34,701 nt of DNA from IMG/VR virus record IMGVR_UViG_3300021437_000061, positions 1-34,701 of that record. One strand, given 5' to 3'. The translations under genes and the position numbers were made by a program. Each line of letters opens with the position of its first letter. The stretch's first letter is position 1. Positions 1 through 7,176 of this stretch are shown one piece after another. Below the pieces are notes generated by a model. It saw only the letters and a list, made by a program, of their open reading frames with translations, did no database searches and was not told the DNA's origin. The DNA comes from a virus.

Positions 1-189
1 TCGAAGCTCATGGCGAATAACCAACTTTTTATGAACATGAGCAGATATTTTCGCCAGAATCAATAAGTCCTGTAATTTTTGATTTGTCTGTTCGCCTAAA
101 GATTCTGAAAGTTGCCAGCCTAGTTTCCCGAATATCCGAAACGCGAAAAGGCTTCCATCTGTTTCTTTTGAGTAGATTCTTATGATCAT
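1..189 (-). CDS. Hypothetical protein, N-terminal part only
   Basis: This is an open frame from an ATG at 189 running off the left edge, with 63 codons visible and no stop. The ATG overlaps the TGA of the preceding gene as ATGA, the usual junction in this genome, and that is the main reason to believe it. The visible part begins MIIRIYSKETDG and contains several Leu/Lys-rich stretches. I recognise no family. It should be the third gene of the transcript that starts from the promoter at 612-640. Confidence 0.5.
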   Translation of the reverse strand, partial: MIIRIYSKETDGSLFAFRIFGKLGWQLSESLGEQTNQKLQDLLILAKISAHVHKKLVIRHELR

Positions 190-383
190 AAGAACCTCAC
201 AAAGTTGCCAGAATCATCCAATTCAGCAACAATCGTATTAACCCATGAAACTTTTCCGGTAATCACACCAAGGTCACGAATAGCAGCATACTTCCCTTCA
301 ATCCCATAGATCGTACATGGTCGTTGAAAGTCTTGAAACACTTTGACTTTATCAAGTTTGATGTAGATTTCAATAGTTGTCAT
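186..383 (-). CDS. Small hypothetical protein (65 aa)
   Basis: The product begins MTTIEIYIKLD. The ATG at 383 sits directly on the upstream stop (TGATG); a GTG one codon earlier is an alternative start. Its stop overlaps the ATG of the next gene. The segment EGKYAAIRD, followed by a Gly/Val-rich strand and the ending ELDDSGNFVRFL, resembles the product of 656-883 (EGQYASIRS, ending TLDENDKLVEI). The two may therefore be diverged paralogues of a small beta-rich family. The function is unknown. Confidence 0.6.
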   Translation of the reverse strand: MTTIEIYIKLDKVKVFQDFQRPCTIYGIEGKYAAIRDLGVITGKVSWVNTIVAELDDSGNFVRFL

Positions 384-586
384 CACATCACACAGTTGAA
401 CCGAAAGTGTAATCCGGCGTGGATTGCGGCTTGTCCAACAAACACCGGGAAGAAGCGACCATCGTCAGTCTTATGGACAAAATACCGAACATCAACTTCA
501 GGCGATACAGCCTTCTCAACCGCTTTGATTGCGTTTGCCTCGGTTGCGTAAGTTTTGCTTGATTCCAGTTTGATGTGACGCAGCAT
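383..586 (-). CDS. Small hypothetical protein (67 aa)
   Basis: The product begins MLRHIKLESSKTYATEANA and includes a helix rich in Ala and Lys, then VRYFVHKTDDGRFFPVFVG. A Shine-Dalgarno AAGGAA stands 5 nt before the ATG. It is the first gene after the promoter at 612-640, and unlike the three leaderless cases elsewhere in this window it has an ordinary leader. The middle looks like a small fold with a conserved aromatic beta hairpin of the kind common in T4-like early genes. I do not recognise a function. Confidence 0.65.
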   Translation of the reverse strand: MLRHIKLESSKTYATEANAIKAVEKAVSPEVDVRYFVHKTDDGRFFPVFVGQAAIHAGLHFRFNCVM

Positions 587-611
587 TTTGATTCCTTGTT
601 ACGATAGGTTA

Positions 612-640
612 ATTATAACCGAGGAATCAATAAAAGTAAA
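612..640 (-). promoter_or_regulatory. Sigma70-type early promoter P1
   Basis: On the minus strand the -35 box is TTTACT (635-640), the spacer is 17 bp, and the -10 box is a perfect TATAAT (612-617). It lies just downstream of the terminator at 642-657 and drives the small genes at 586-1. The -35 box and the bases after it (TTTACTTTTATTGA) match the other early promoters at 13497-13525, 31194-31222 and 32026-32053. Here the start codon is about 25 nt downstream and has a normal Shine-Dalgarno. Confidence 0.75.
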
Positions 641-641
641 A

Positions 642-657
642 AGAGGCCGAAGCCTCT
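642..657 (-). terminator. Rho-independent terminator ending the hypermodification operon
   Basis: Read on the minus strand, AGAGGC-TTCG-GCCTCT is a 6-bp G/C-rich stem with a UUCG tetraloop followed by a run of T. It overlaps the stop codon of the 656-883 gene and lies immediately before promoter P1. It is the clearest intrinsic terminator in the window. Confidence 0.9.
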
Positions 658-883
658 AGTCATTTATGATTTCAACCAACTTATCGTTCTCATCCAGCGT
701 TACCCAAAGAATCTGCATATCATGATACTCCTTGACCGAACCAGACACCGAGCCAAACGCAAACAACTCGTCGCAGACCTCAATCGAGGGGTTCTGGGCA
801 ACAACTCTCAACCCAGAGTCGCTCCACGAACGAATCGAGGCGTACTGACCTTCAGTCTTTGCGATACGGACGGTTTTGATCAA
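656..883 (-). CDS. Small hypothetical protein, last gene of the hypermodification operon
   Basis: I place the start at a TTG (881-883). It overlaps the stop of the glycosyltransferase gene as TTGA, and an AGGAA Shine-Dalgarno lies 5 nt upstream. An in-frame ATG at 928 is possible but would overlap the upstream gene by 49 nt. The 75-aa product contains EGQYASIRSWSDSG and ends in an acidic strand. It resembles the product of 186-383 in the EGxYAxIR motif and in its ending. The stop is inside the terminator hairpin. The function is unknown; its position suggests a small accessory of the modification operon or simply the last passenger gene. Confidence 0.6.
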   Translation of the reverse strand: MIKTVRIAKTEGQYASIRSWSDSGLRVVAQNPSIEVCDELFAFGSVSGSVKEYHDMQILWVTLDENDKLVEIIND

Positions 884-1587
884 AAGAATTCCTGAAGGTT
901 TGAACTGGGTTTCTCTGCCGCCAGCCAACCAATCTTGAGTTTAAAATCAAGTTTCTTCCCAGCGTACACCGACTCTTCGTCGGCCACTTTTAGAAACCTC
1001 GAAAACTCTTTCTTCCAGCGCAACTTTATTTGGTCGTAATTTTGTGTTGCCGCATAATCAGCAGTCCGGTTTGTCGACAAGAACGCCTTACATTTCCGCA
1101 GCTTCTTACGATTATTCAACAACTGAAAATAAAAGTCTGCGTCTTCAAAAATGTCAACTATGTCGTAACGCTCGTTGTCGATCAGAGATTTTCTGTGGGC
1201 AACAAATTTCCAAGTCCCTCGACTTAGCTCTGGCTGCACATGGAACATAAAACGACCAGAGTCGCACAACAAAGCGATATCTGTATTGTCATCAAATGTC
1301 TTCTGAAAATTATAGAAGTCGCCAACCGAAACTTTACTTTTCATATCGGGAGCCTTAAACGATACGTCATCATCAACCATCACAAAGTCTTCCTTGTAAT
1401 AGTCAAGGATAAACTGACGTTTCTCAGCAATCCCAGTCGGAACGAGTATCTGCTTACAATCAGCCTCAGAAGGAGCGCCGACGAACAACGTCACAAACGG
1501 CTTCAGCTCATCTGGCAGCTCGTTGAACGTTGTTTGTACCGACGCGCCGCCTCGGGTTGGAATTGCAATAGGGAGTCGCCAAGTCAT
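880..1587 (-). CDS. TET-associated glycosyltransferase-like protein (second copy)
   Basis: This 235-aa protein has an N-terminal strand LPIAIPTRGG typical of GT-A nucleotide-sugar transferases and an acidic VMVDDDVSF motif (residues 70-77) in the place of the metal/nucleotide-binding DxD. It shares its layout with the product of 4999-5811: IPT start, FNxLPxxxxPFV, IAxxRQxxLD, then the acidic motif. The two are therefore likely paralogues. By analogy with phage TET clusters it would transfer a sugar or related group onto the hydroxymethyl base in DNA. It ends SSNLQEFF, a C-terminal L-x-E-F-F peptide shared with three other operon products. The start ATG overlaps the stop of the P-loop kinase gene. 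The fold assignment is fairly secure; donor and acceptor are inferred. Confidence 0.7.
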   Translation of the reverse strand: MTWRLPIAIPTRGGASVQTTFNELPDELKPFVTLFVGAPSEADCKQILVPTGIAEKRQFILDYYKEDFVMVDDDVSFKAPDMKSKVSVGDFYNFQKTFDDNTDIALLCDSGRFMFHVQPELSRGTWKFVAHRKSLIDNERYDIVDIFEDADFYFQLLNNRKKLRKCKAFLSTNRTADYAATQNYDQIKLRWKKEFSRFLKVADEESVYAGKKLDFKLKIGWLAAEKPSSNLQEFF

Positions 1588-2129
1588 TTGAATAAAGACT
1601 CAATATGATCGAGAATCTTCTTTTGATCTGCGTACGTCTCATTCTTAAACTCAGTCAAGAACTCGCGAATCTCAAAATTTGAAGTCAAATTACCAATCTG
1701 AGTTGCCTTACTCTTCAGGAAAACCGCCGATTGATCTGACCCGCGCAAGGCAAACCGCGCTCGCTTCTCAGACTCTGAAGTCGTCAAAGCGATAACACGC
1801 AAGTCAACTTCTGGGATTGCCAACAGAACGTTAAAGAACTTACCGTTTGACAAACGATCGCCCTCATAAATGACGTTCTTATCTGTTGTGCGAATCCATT
1901 CTTCTGCCTCTGGTTGAACTCGCTTTCCGAGCCGATCAGTACCCGCAAAGGTTCCCTCGTCGGTATATTTCCCAAGCATATACAGATTCAGTTCAGCACA
2001 ATACTCAGCATGAAGCAGCGGCGTGACCGAAACTCGTTCCCAGCTGTGCAAATTCATAATTTCTCGAAACAGCGTTGTCTTCCCAGTTCCCGGTTCGCCA
2101 ATCACAGCAATAATTTTTCTCATAATCAT
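1584..2129 (-). CDS. P-loop kinase, candidate hydroxymethyl-base DNA kinase
   Basis: This 181-aa protein carries a Walker A motif GEPGTGKTT at residues 11-19 and a kinase-like acidic strand NVIYEGDRL further on, in a size typical of small P-loop nucleotide/nucleoside kinases. It directly follows, with an ATGA overlap, the gene at 2126-3169, which resembles the helical domain of 5-hydroxymethyl-dU DNA kinases and amino-acid:DNA transferases. In thymidine-hypermodifying phages a P-loop kinase phosphorylates the hydroxymethyl base in DNA before an amine replaces the phosphate. I infer a similar role here on the TET product. The ending HIESLFK is only a weak echo of the L-x-E-F-F tail. A generic nucleotide kinase is the alternative. 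Confidence 0.65.
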   Translation of the reverse strand: MIMRKIIAVIGEPGTGKTTLFREIMNLHSWERVSVTPLLHAEYCAELNLYMLGKYTDEGTFAGTDRLGKRVQPEAEEWIRTTDKNVIYEGDRLSNGKFFNVLLAIPEVDLRVIALTTSESEKRARFALRGSDQSAVFLKSKATQIGNLTSNFEIREFLTEFKNETYADQKKILDHIESLFK

Positions 2130-3169
2130 CCAAAAAATTCGTTAAGAGTTGAGTTTGGTTTTATCGAAGCCAGCGCCTCCGGTTCATTACCGATCCACCC
2201 ATTCTTCAACCACCACTTTGTTAAACCCGCAGGTATTCCAACAATTCCATGTTCCTCGCCAAGTAAGACTGACGGGTAAACGAATTTGCGAATCTCATAC
2301 ATTTCTTTCCAAAGTAACGCCTCTTCAGGGGCAACCCGCTCAAACTCTCGCAGATATTTCAACTGTCTGTAGTGGTGATACCCGCCGCCGCGCTTACCCT
2401 TGAAGCAGTTCCTGAATGAGCATATCTTTGTGATGAACAGCGGCACATCCACCTCTTTGTTAGGATATTTTAGCTCATACACCCGCTTCAACCAAATAAT
2501 CTTCTCAGACAGGAGCGCGTTCTCCTCGTCTGTTATTTTCTTATTCGCATCAAACTCGTTTGCTCGATCGTCCATATAGAGGATATTAAACAGACCAGAG
2601 GTGAGGTTGGCGCCGTCGTAAAAGTTGATCGACTCGTCTGAACGCATATCGGTTGTTATGAGTCGTTTCTTTGCAAACACCATGACGATCTCGTTAAACA
2701 GATCAGAAGCAAACCGCCCGTACCAAGGACACCGTTGCGACTCTGTCTGGAGCGCATCGTAGGCTTCCCTTGGATTCTTATCTCTTATGGTACGGTCAAA
2801 CCACCCCAGAGGATCGCCAGATACGGTATTAACAAACCAGTTCAGCACCAAGTTTGAGCAACCCTTGTAGCGGATCCACTTACGAGCAGTCCCGTAAACG
2901 ATCAAATCGTTCCATTCAAGTAGAAATTTATCAACCTCTGCGTTTGTTGGAACCTTTCGACCGAACTTCTCAAAGGCAAAGATTGCGGTCAACTCAGAGT
3001 AAAAGTTGCCCATCAAAAACGCAAGAAATACGCACTGGCCCTCGTCCAACTGCCGGCGCTTTGCATATTCAACCAGAAAGTTCTGGTGAACTGGGGGAAC
3101 GAACTCTGCGTAGTCAACGAACTTCTCGGCTCGCCAAACTCCGTCGTTTTTATCGCCTGGGATATTCAT
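2126..3169 (-). CDS. DNA-hypermodification protein resembling HMUDK-helical / amino acid:DNA transferase families
   Basis: This 347-aa all-helical-looking protein resembles, by recall, the group once called alpha-glutamyl/putrescinyl-thymine pyrophosphorylases, now linked to 5-hmdU DNA kinases and amino acid:DNA transferases. The points of similarity are WYGRFASDLFNE, an NLTSGLFN-LYMDD segment, and the basic/aromatic CSFRNCFKGKRGGGYHHY near residue 260. It is followed by a separate P-loop kinase with an ATGA overlap, so the pair may be a two-gene version of a DNA kinase or a kinase plus transferase. It ends NSTLNEFFG, the shared C-terminal peptide. It could bind DNA, be a catalytic transferase, or be a kinase subunit. 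Family membership is a judgement from remembered motifs, not a search. Confidence 0.5.
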   Translation of the reverse strand: MNIPGDKNDGVWRAEKFVDYAEFVPPVHQNFLVEYAKRRQLDEGQCVFLAFLMGNFYSELTAIFAFEKFGRKVPTNAEVDKFLLEWNDLIVYGTARKWIRYKGCSNLVLNWFVNTVSGDPLGWFDRTIRDKNPREAYDALQTESQRCPWYGRFASDLFNEIVMVFAKKRLITTDMRSDESINFYDGANLTSGLFNILYMDDRANEFDANKKITDEENALLSEKIIWLKRVYELKYPNKEVDVPLFITKICSFRNCFKGKRGGGYHHYRQLKYLREFERVAPEEALLWKEMYEIRKFVYPSVLLGEEHGIVGIPAGLTKWWLKNGWIGNEPEALASIKPNSTLNEFFG

Positions 3170-4662
3170 TTCAGTTCTAGAAACTTTTGATAAAACAGCT
3201 CTTGGTTTTTGCGGTTATGCGAATGCAACGGAATCATACTTAGGAACAACGAGGCGGCAAGCTGACGAATCAACCGACGCTCAAAGTCAGAATACCTCGA
3301 CAGAATCTTTGATTGAAACGCTGCCGCAATACCCTCGCGCCCCTTATTATATAACTTATCACCAACGTACAACTCAGCGTCAATCCAGTCATAGTCTGAA
3401 ATGGCCGATTGATATAGCTTGGCAATATCATAGTACTGGGAACCGTACAGAGCACCTCGCGGATCGACCAACTGTAACCGCTTGTAGTTGAAGTCGTAAA
3501 ACATGTTGGCAAAGTGCAAGTCCCCATGAATCAGCCGACTCCCATGAGGGGCTTGATCAACCAACGCGCTCAGGTCATTGACAAACGTTGCGATTTCTTT
3601 CTTGTCACCAATACCTGCTGGGAGAATCTGCGAACGACTCCAGGTCTTTGAAACCATTTCGCGAAGGAACCGCTGACCCCCGTTGTCTGGAATCAACGCA
3701 GAGTCAAGAAACTCGTTGACCGAATCAAACACCTCATTCCAGGTATTCTCTGACCGATCCAGATACAGCGCCAAGTCACGCAGGTTAGTTGAGCAAATCT
3801 TTTCCATTGAGACCGACCCAAAGCTCGTCTCATATACTGCAGGCGCGTATCGCTTCATCGAAACAGGCAAACTCAGATACCAGGTAGCTTCAGAATCGAC
3901 CTTTGCGTCAGATTCAGCGTTTGTCCCAGACTTCTTAACGTATCCGCCGCAGTCTTCCAGTCGATTGAACGACCGGGTTTTACTGATGCCTCGACAGGCG
4001 TTGTACTCAGCAATAGTACCAAAGTCCTTGAGGATTGGAACCTCAACCAGTCGAGTATTCTTGATCAACTGCAGGATACCGGAAATCTGCGTTTCCCCAT
4101 CGGCATTCGCTTTGACCTCGGTTGGAGGCTTGGCAAAGTAATACAACCCAGACAACGCCTTGTGGCTTCCAGGGATACTCTGTTTGTCATGATATTTGAT
4201 GACTGGTCCAGAATCGTCAGCGATACACCACCGAGACGAATCAGCTTCCATCTGGTATGAAACGTCACCGGGCTTCATCTGAGCAACCAACGAGTAATCA
4301 AACAGACTATCGCTCAGGTGAACAAACAGTTCATAATCCTCGTAGGGTATCTGAGCTGCCCCAAGAGTAATTGTCAACCCAGGGCCAGGACGCAACGCCT
4401 CAAAGCGTTCATCAATCTGGACGATCTCAACCCGAGTTCGGTCAATATGGAGCGAGTTCAACGCCTCATCAATCTGCTCCAGATGGAGCTTATTGTTTAC
4501 CACAATATAAAATCTGTCAAACTGATGGGCCGATTCAAGCCCCTCGATAATGTGACAGATTATCGGCCGACCCTCAAAGGGTAGCACAGTTTTCGCGTAC
4601 TGCTTACCGAGTTCACGAAACCTTGTCGACGAGCCTGCCGCCGGAATCATTGCAATTTTCAT
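3166..4662 (-). CDS. Bifunctional nucleotidyltransferase - APH/choline-kinase-like phosphotransferase
   Basis: Residues 1-225 form a GT-A-fold nucleotidyltransferase beginning MKIAMIPAAGSSTRF (the signature loop of sugar/alcohol-phosphate nucleotidylyltransferases), with VHLSDS as the acidic motif. Residues 255-498 form an aminoglycoside/choline-kinase-like domain with HGDLHFAN (379-386) and LVDPRG (398-403), then YYDIAKL. The same order occurs in bacterial capsule-precursor enzymes. I infer that it phosphorylates and then activates a small polyol, sugar or amino-alcohol as an NDP donor for the DNA glycosyltransferases. The start at 4662 places the conserved loop at the N-terminus; an ATG at 4704 is possible. 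It overlaps the HAD gene by about 50 nt, long for this genome. No L-x-E-F-F tail is present, consistent with a soluble metabolite enzyme rather than a DNA-acting one. Confidence 0.75.
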   Translation of the reverse strand: MKIAMIPAAGSSTRFRELGKQYAKTVLPFEGRPIICHIIEGLESAHQFDRFYIVVNNKLHLEQIDEALNSLHIDRTRVEIVQIDERFEALRPGPGLTITLGAAQIPYEDYELFVHLSDSLFDYSLVAQMKPGDVSYQMEADSSRWCIADDSGPVIKYHDKQSIPGSHKALSGLYYFAKPPTEVKANADGETQISGILQLIKNTRLVEVPILKDFGTIAEYNACRGISKTRSFNRLEDCGGYVKKSGTNAESDAKVDSEATWYLSLPVSMKRYAPAVYETSFGSVSMEKICSTNLRDLALYLDRSENTWNEVFDSVNEFLDSALIPDNGGQRFLREMVSKTWSRSQILPAGIGDKKEIATFVNDLSALVDQAPHGSRLIHGDLHFANMFYDFNYKRLQLVDPRGALYGSQYYDIAKLYQSAISDYDWIDAELYVGDKLYNKGREGIAAAFQSKILSRYSDFERRLIRQLAASLFLSMIPLHSHNRKNQELFYQKFLELK

Positions 4663-4999
4663 AGAAGAATTTGTTAATTTCAGGTCCCCGCGCCTTATCA
4701 TCAATTATAAGGTCATAGTACGGTTTTCCAAAAATAATCTCATCATAAGGAACCGCATACTTATCGAGCCAATCTCGGGTGAGTTGTCCGATGTCTACCA
4801 CAACCTTGTCGACATCTCCATTGTGCGTCAACATACGCCGAGCAGTCCAGATTGTGATGTGATTACCCGCTGAATGGAGGCTTCTGATATGCTCGATCAT
4901 TGGCCAGTTTGGCGCTGCGTTCCCGTACTTCAACTCACTCGTTTTCTCTGAATGGTTGGGAAAGCACAACGTATCATCAAGGTCAACAAAAACCTTCAT
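4613..4999 (-). CDS. HAD-superfamily phosphatase, capsule-biosynthesis (BcbF-like) type
   Basis: The protein begins MKVFVDLDDTL, giving the nucleophile and acid aspartates D6 and D8 of HAD hydrolases. It continues with IWTARRMLTHNGD (motif II region) and FGKPYYDLIIDDKA (lysine plus acidic metal motif). This arrangement (TARRM...TH, then GKP.YD..IDD) is that of the small HAD phosphatases encoded beside nucleotidyltransferase-kinase fusions in capsule loci, and here it again lies beside such a fusion. It likely removes a phosphate from a precursor before activation. I chose the ATG at 4999; a TTG at 5002 would add one residue. The C-terminal 50 nt overlap the next gene in another frame. Confidence 0.75.
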   Translation of the reverse strand: MKVFVDLDDTLCFPNHSEKTSELKYGNAAPNWPMIEHIRSLHSAGNHITIWTARRMLTHNGDVDKVVVDIGQLTRDWLDKYAVPYDEIIFGKPYYDLIIDDKARGPEINKFFYENCNDSGGRLVDKVS

Positions 5000-5811
5000 C
5001 AAAAGAACTCAGACAAAGAAGCGGTTGATGAACCTGAAAGGAACGCATCCTTCCAGGCAACTCGCGCCTCCCAGCGGTCAGTATCGCCAGACTCGGTTGT
5101 CCAGGATGCGTCAGTTTTCTTATCAATCGACACAAATTGGGGAAACTCCCGTTGGAGTGCCTCAATACACGCCTTCTGGGTTGCATTGTTCCTGAAGGTT
5201 GAGTTACCTCCGGCTGCTCCGTGCTTTGACTCAAACACATAGTCACAGATCAACAGATTGGGCTTACCTTTGGTCAACAAGCTCAGAATCGCGTAGAAGT
5301 CCTCATACAGCTTGATTGATTTGTCCTTCTGGTACATACCATCAAACGATACGCCTAACTCACTCCAAGCGGCCTTGTTGATACCGTAAACCGAATACAT
5401 CCGAGCAATCTCCTTGGTCGCTTCAAGAAGTCTATTGTTACCCCCTCGGTCGCTGATTCCAACCATCGAGTATGTATCGAGATAGTCGTCAACCAGATCA
5501 AACATATTATGAAAATCTGCCTCAGTCATTGGCTCATACTTCATATCAGCGTTTCGCTTCTTGAAACGGCACTGATCGTCAATAATGAAAACCTTATCCT
5601 CTGGGGATCGATCAAGCAGCTTCTGACGCACGTCGGCGATACCGTCACATGGACCAAGATCGATGACCGCCGCTTTTGGGTTTGCTTCTTTCAACAGACC
5701 TGCTCGACCGCTATGGGTCACAAGCGAAACGAATGGGCGAATATTCTCAGGGAGCGAGTTAAAAGCGACCTGCTTGTCCTCGCGCATATAGGTTGGGATA
5801 TAGATAATCAT
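4999..5811 (-). CDS. TET-associated glycosyltransferase (TAGT-like)
   Basis: This 270-aa protein starts MIIYIPTYMREDKQ, a GT-A-type first strand, and has VFIIDDQCRF at residues 74-83, where IDD is the likely DxD equivalent. GISDRGGNNR and an FYAILSLLTKG helix follow. Location directly downstream of the TET gene (ATGA overlap) and this motif pattern fit the phage family described as TET-associated glycosyltransferases, which decorate 5-hydroxymethylcytosine. It ends TASLSEFF, the shared L-x-E-F-F tail. It appears paralogous to 880-1587 but is longer. The sugar donor is unknown; the HAD and nucleotidyltransferase-kinase genes next to it suggest a phage-made, non-standard donor. Confidence 0.75.
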   Translation of the reverse strand: MIIYIPTYMREDKQVAFNSLPENIRPFVSLVTHSGRAGLLKEANPKAAVIDLGPCDGIADVRQKLLDRSPEDKVFIIDDQCRFKKRNADMKYEPMTEADFHNMFDLVDDYLDTYSMVGISDRGGNNRLLEATKEIARMYSVYGINKAAWSELGVSFDGMYQKDKSIKLYEDFYAILSLLTKGKPNLLICDYVFESKHGAAGGNSTFRNNATQKACIEALQREFPQFVSIDKKTDASWTTESGDTDRWEARVAWKDAFLSGSSTASLSEFF

Positions 5812-7133
5812 CCGAAGAACTCGTCCAGTTTAACGCCCTCAAACGCCTCTTTCAGATGCGGGTGATACGCATCTAACCAATTATCCCCTTCTGGTTTACC
5901 CTTCAAAAACTCATACCACTCCTTGGCGGGCGCGTATTCTTCCAACGGTTTATCGGCAAACATATCAGGACTGATACCGTTCCAACGCATCCGCTGGAGA
6001 GGATGGTCTGCGTTCAGGCGTCGACTTTCTACAAACTCGTATCGGGTTTCCTCGTATTCTTTGGTGCCTCCATTCGCCATACCCTCGCGCAGGTAGCAAA
6101 CGAGGCTCACCCGTTCAGCGTCAGGTTCATGATAAACCATTTCAGTATTACCATGCATCACCTCATGATTATTGATCAGCAGCAGGTCGCCTGGTCTCAC
6201 ATTGAAGGCAACCCGGTACTCTGGGGCAACCAAATACCCACCCGAGTAATTACCATTGTTTGACAGTACCAACAGATTCGACAGACCTTCAGTATAGTCC
6301 CCAGCGTCGTAGTGCATTGCTGTGCGGAACTTCGAGTTCACCGTTACCGTTGTGAACACAGTCTCAGGAACAAAGTATCGAGAATCAATTTTATCAGCGA
6401 ACTTACGCTGGGCTGCGTACCGGGCCGGCAATAACTCAGCAAAGCCCTTGTTCAAACTCTGAAGGAAAGGAAATGATTTCTGAAAATCTTCAAAATGATT
6501 CTTGGTATAGGCGCACTCACGCAGGTACGGGATACGCGGATACCGATCAAACCACCCGGCAATCCCACTATTCACTTGGTTGGCATAGGTGGTATCAGAA
6601 GTCATCCCGATAACCTGCTTGGCCTCAGCCGGCATCTGATCATGAGGCAGTTTGCTGGTTTTTACTGCCCAGTCGTTGAATACGAACCCAGCCTGTTTGA
6701 CCTGTTCAGAGCGCCACACTGACCCGCGATTCTCATTCTGATCGGTATTCTTATGCTTTCGGATAATCTCAGCAATCGGGTCATCCCCAGTCAGGGTTGT
6801 TGTTGGATTTAGGAAATAATTGAGAAGATCTTCCTGAAGAGGAGTTACCCATTCGCGCTTACCAAGGGTTCCATCCCGAGGTCCAGCCGCCAGCCCTCGG
6901 TTCTGCGAGGGAGTTGCCGCCGCTCTCAACCCGTTGTAAGCCTGATCCTGTTGTTCTTTTGAGAAGTAGTTTTTGCGAAACTTTGCAATAATCTTACTCT
7001 CATCGCCTGGAGTCGCCCCTGGCATATACACATCACAGTCACTCTCAAGCAGCGTATCGTACATATCTGGCTCAGCAAACTGCCCAAGCAAATGTGTACA
7101 ATCGAACTTCTGCTCTGCCACAATAACTTTCAT
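5808..7133 (-). CDS. TET/JBP-family 2-oxoglutarate- and Fe(II)-dependent DNA dioxygenase
   Basis: The conserved double-stranded beta-helix core is clear: MHYDAGD gives the iron ligands H274 and D276, NNHEVMHGNT gives H327, and ERVSLVCYLREGM supplies R341 for 2-oxoglutarate. The surrounding strands GGYLVAPEYRVAF and VRPGDLLLI are typical. The enzyme should oxidise the methyl group of 5-methylcytosine (or thymine) in DNA to hydroxymethyl. A long N-terminal region (1-250) contains ATPSQNRGLAAG. The start at 7133 is chosen for its GAGGAG Shine-Dalgarno 6 nt upstream; an open extension to 7238 would overlap the GIY-YIG gene. It ends VKLDEFFG, the shared C-terminal peptide. It is the first of a gene chain down to 656. 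No DNA cytosine methyltransferase is present in this window. Confidence 0.9.
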   Translation of the reverse strand: MKVIVAEQKFDCTHLLGQFAEPDMYDTLLESDCDVYMPGATPGDESKIIAKFRKNYFSKEQQDQAYNGLRAAATPSQNRGLAAGPRDGTLGKREWVTPLQEDLLNYFLNPTTTLTGDDPIAEIIRKHKNTDQNENRGSVWRSEQVKQAGFVFNDWAVKTSKLPHDQMPAEAKQVIGMTSDTTYANQVNSGIAGWFDRYPRIPYLRECAYTKNHFEDFQKSFPFLQSLNKGFAELLPARYAAQRKFADKIDSRYFVPETVFTTVTVNSKFRTAMHYDAGDYTEGLSNLLVLSNNGNYSGGYLVAPEYRVAFNVRPGDLLLINNHEVMHGNTEMVYHEPDAERVSLVCYLREGMANGGTKEYEETRYEFVESRRLNADHPLQRMRWNGISPDMFADKPLEEYAPAKEWYEFLKGKPEGDNWLDAYHPHLKEAFEGVKLDEFFG

Positions 7134-7176
7134 CACAAACTCCTCATAATCAACAATTCTAAACTGAAAACCGCAA

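Noticed and set aside
1240-1608. Open frames on the plus strand
   Set aside because: They lie opposite well-supported minus-strand genes, have no Shine-Dalgarno or family motifs, and reflect codon bias of the true genes. The same holds for the other plus-strand frames, such as 22636-23028 and 21925-22470.
1584-2129. The kinase ending HIESLFK as a fifth clamp-binding tail
   Set aside because: Only the hydrophobic spacing fits; the E-F-F core is missing and an extra Lys follows. Mentioned as an echo, not counted.
4662-4704. The upstream ATG (4704) as start of the nucleotidyltransferase-kinase
   Set aside because: It adds 14 residues before the conserved MKIAMIPAAGSS strand, which normally begins the protein, and lengthens the overlap with the HAD gene to over 90 nt.
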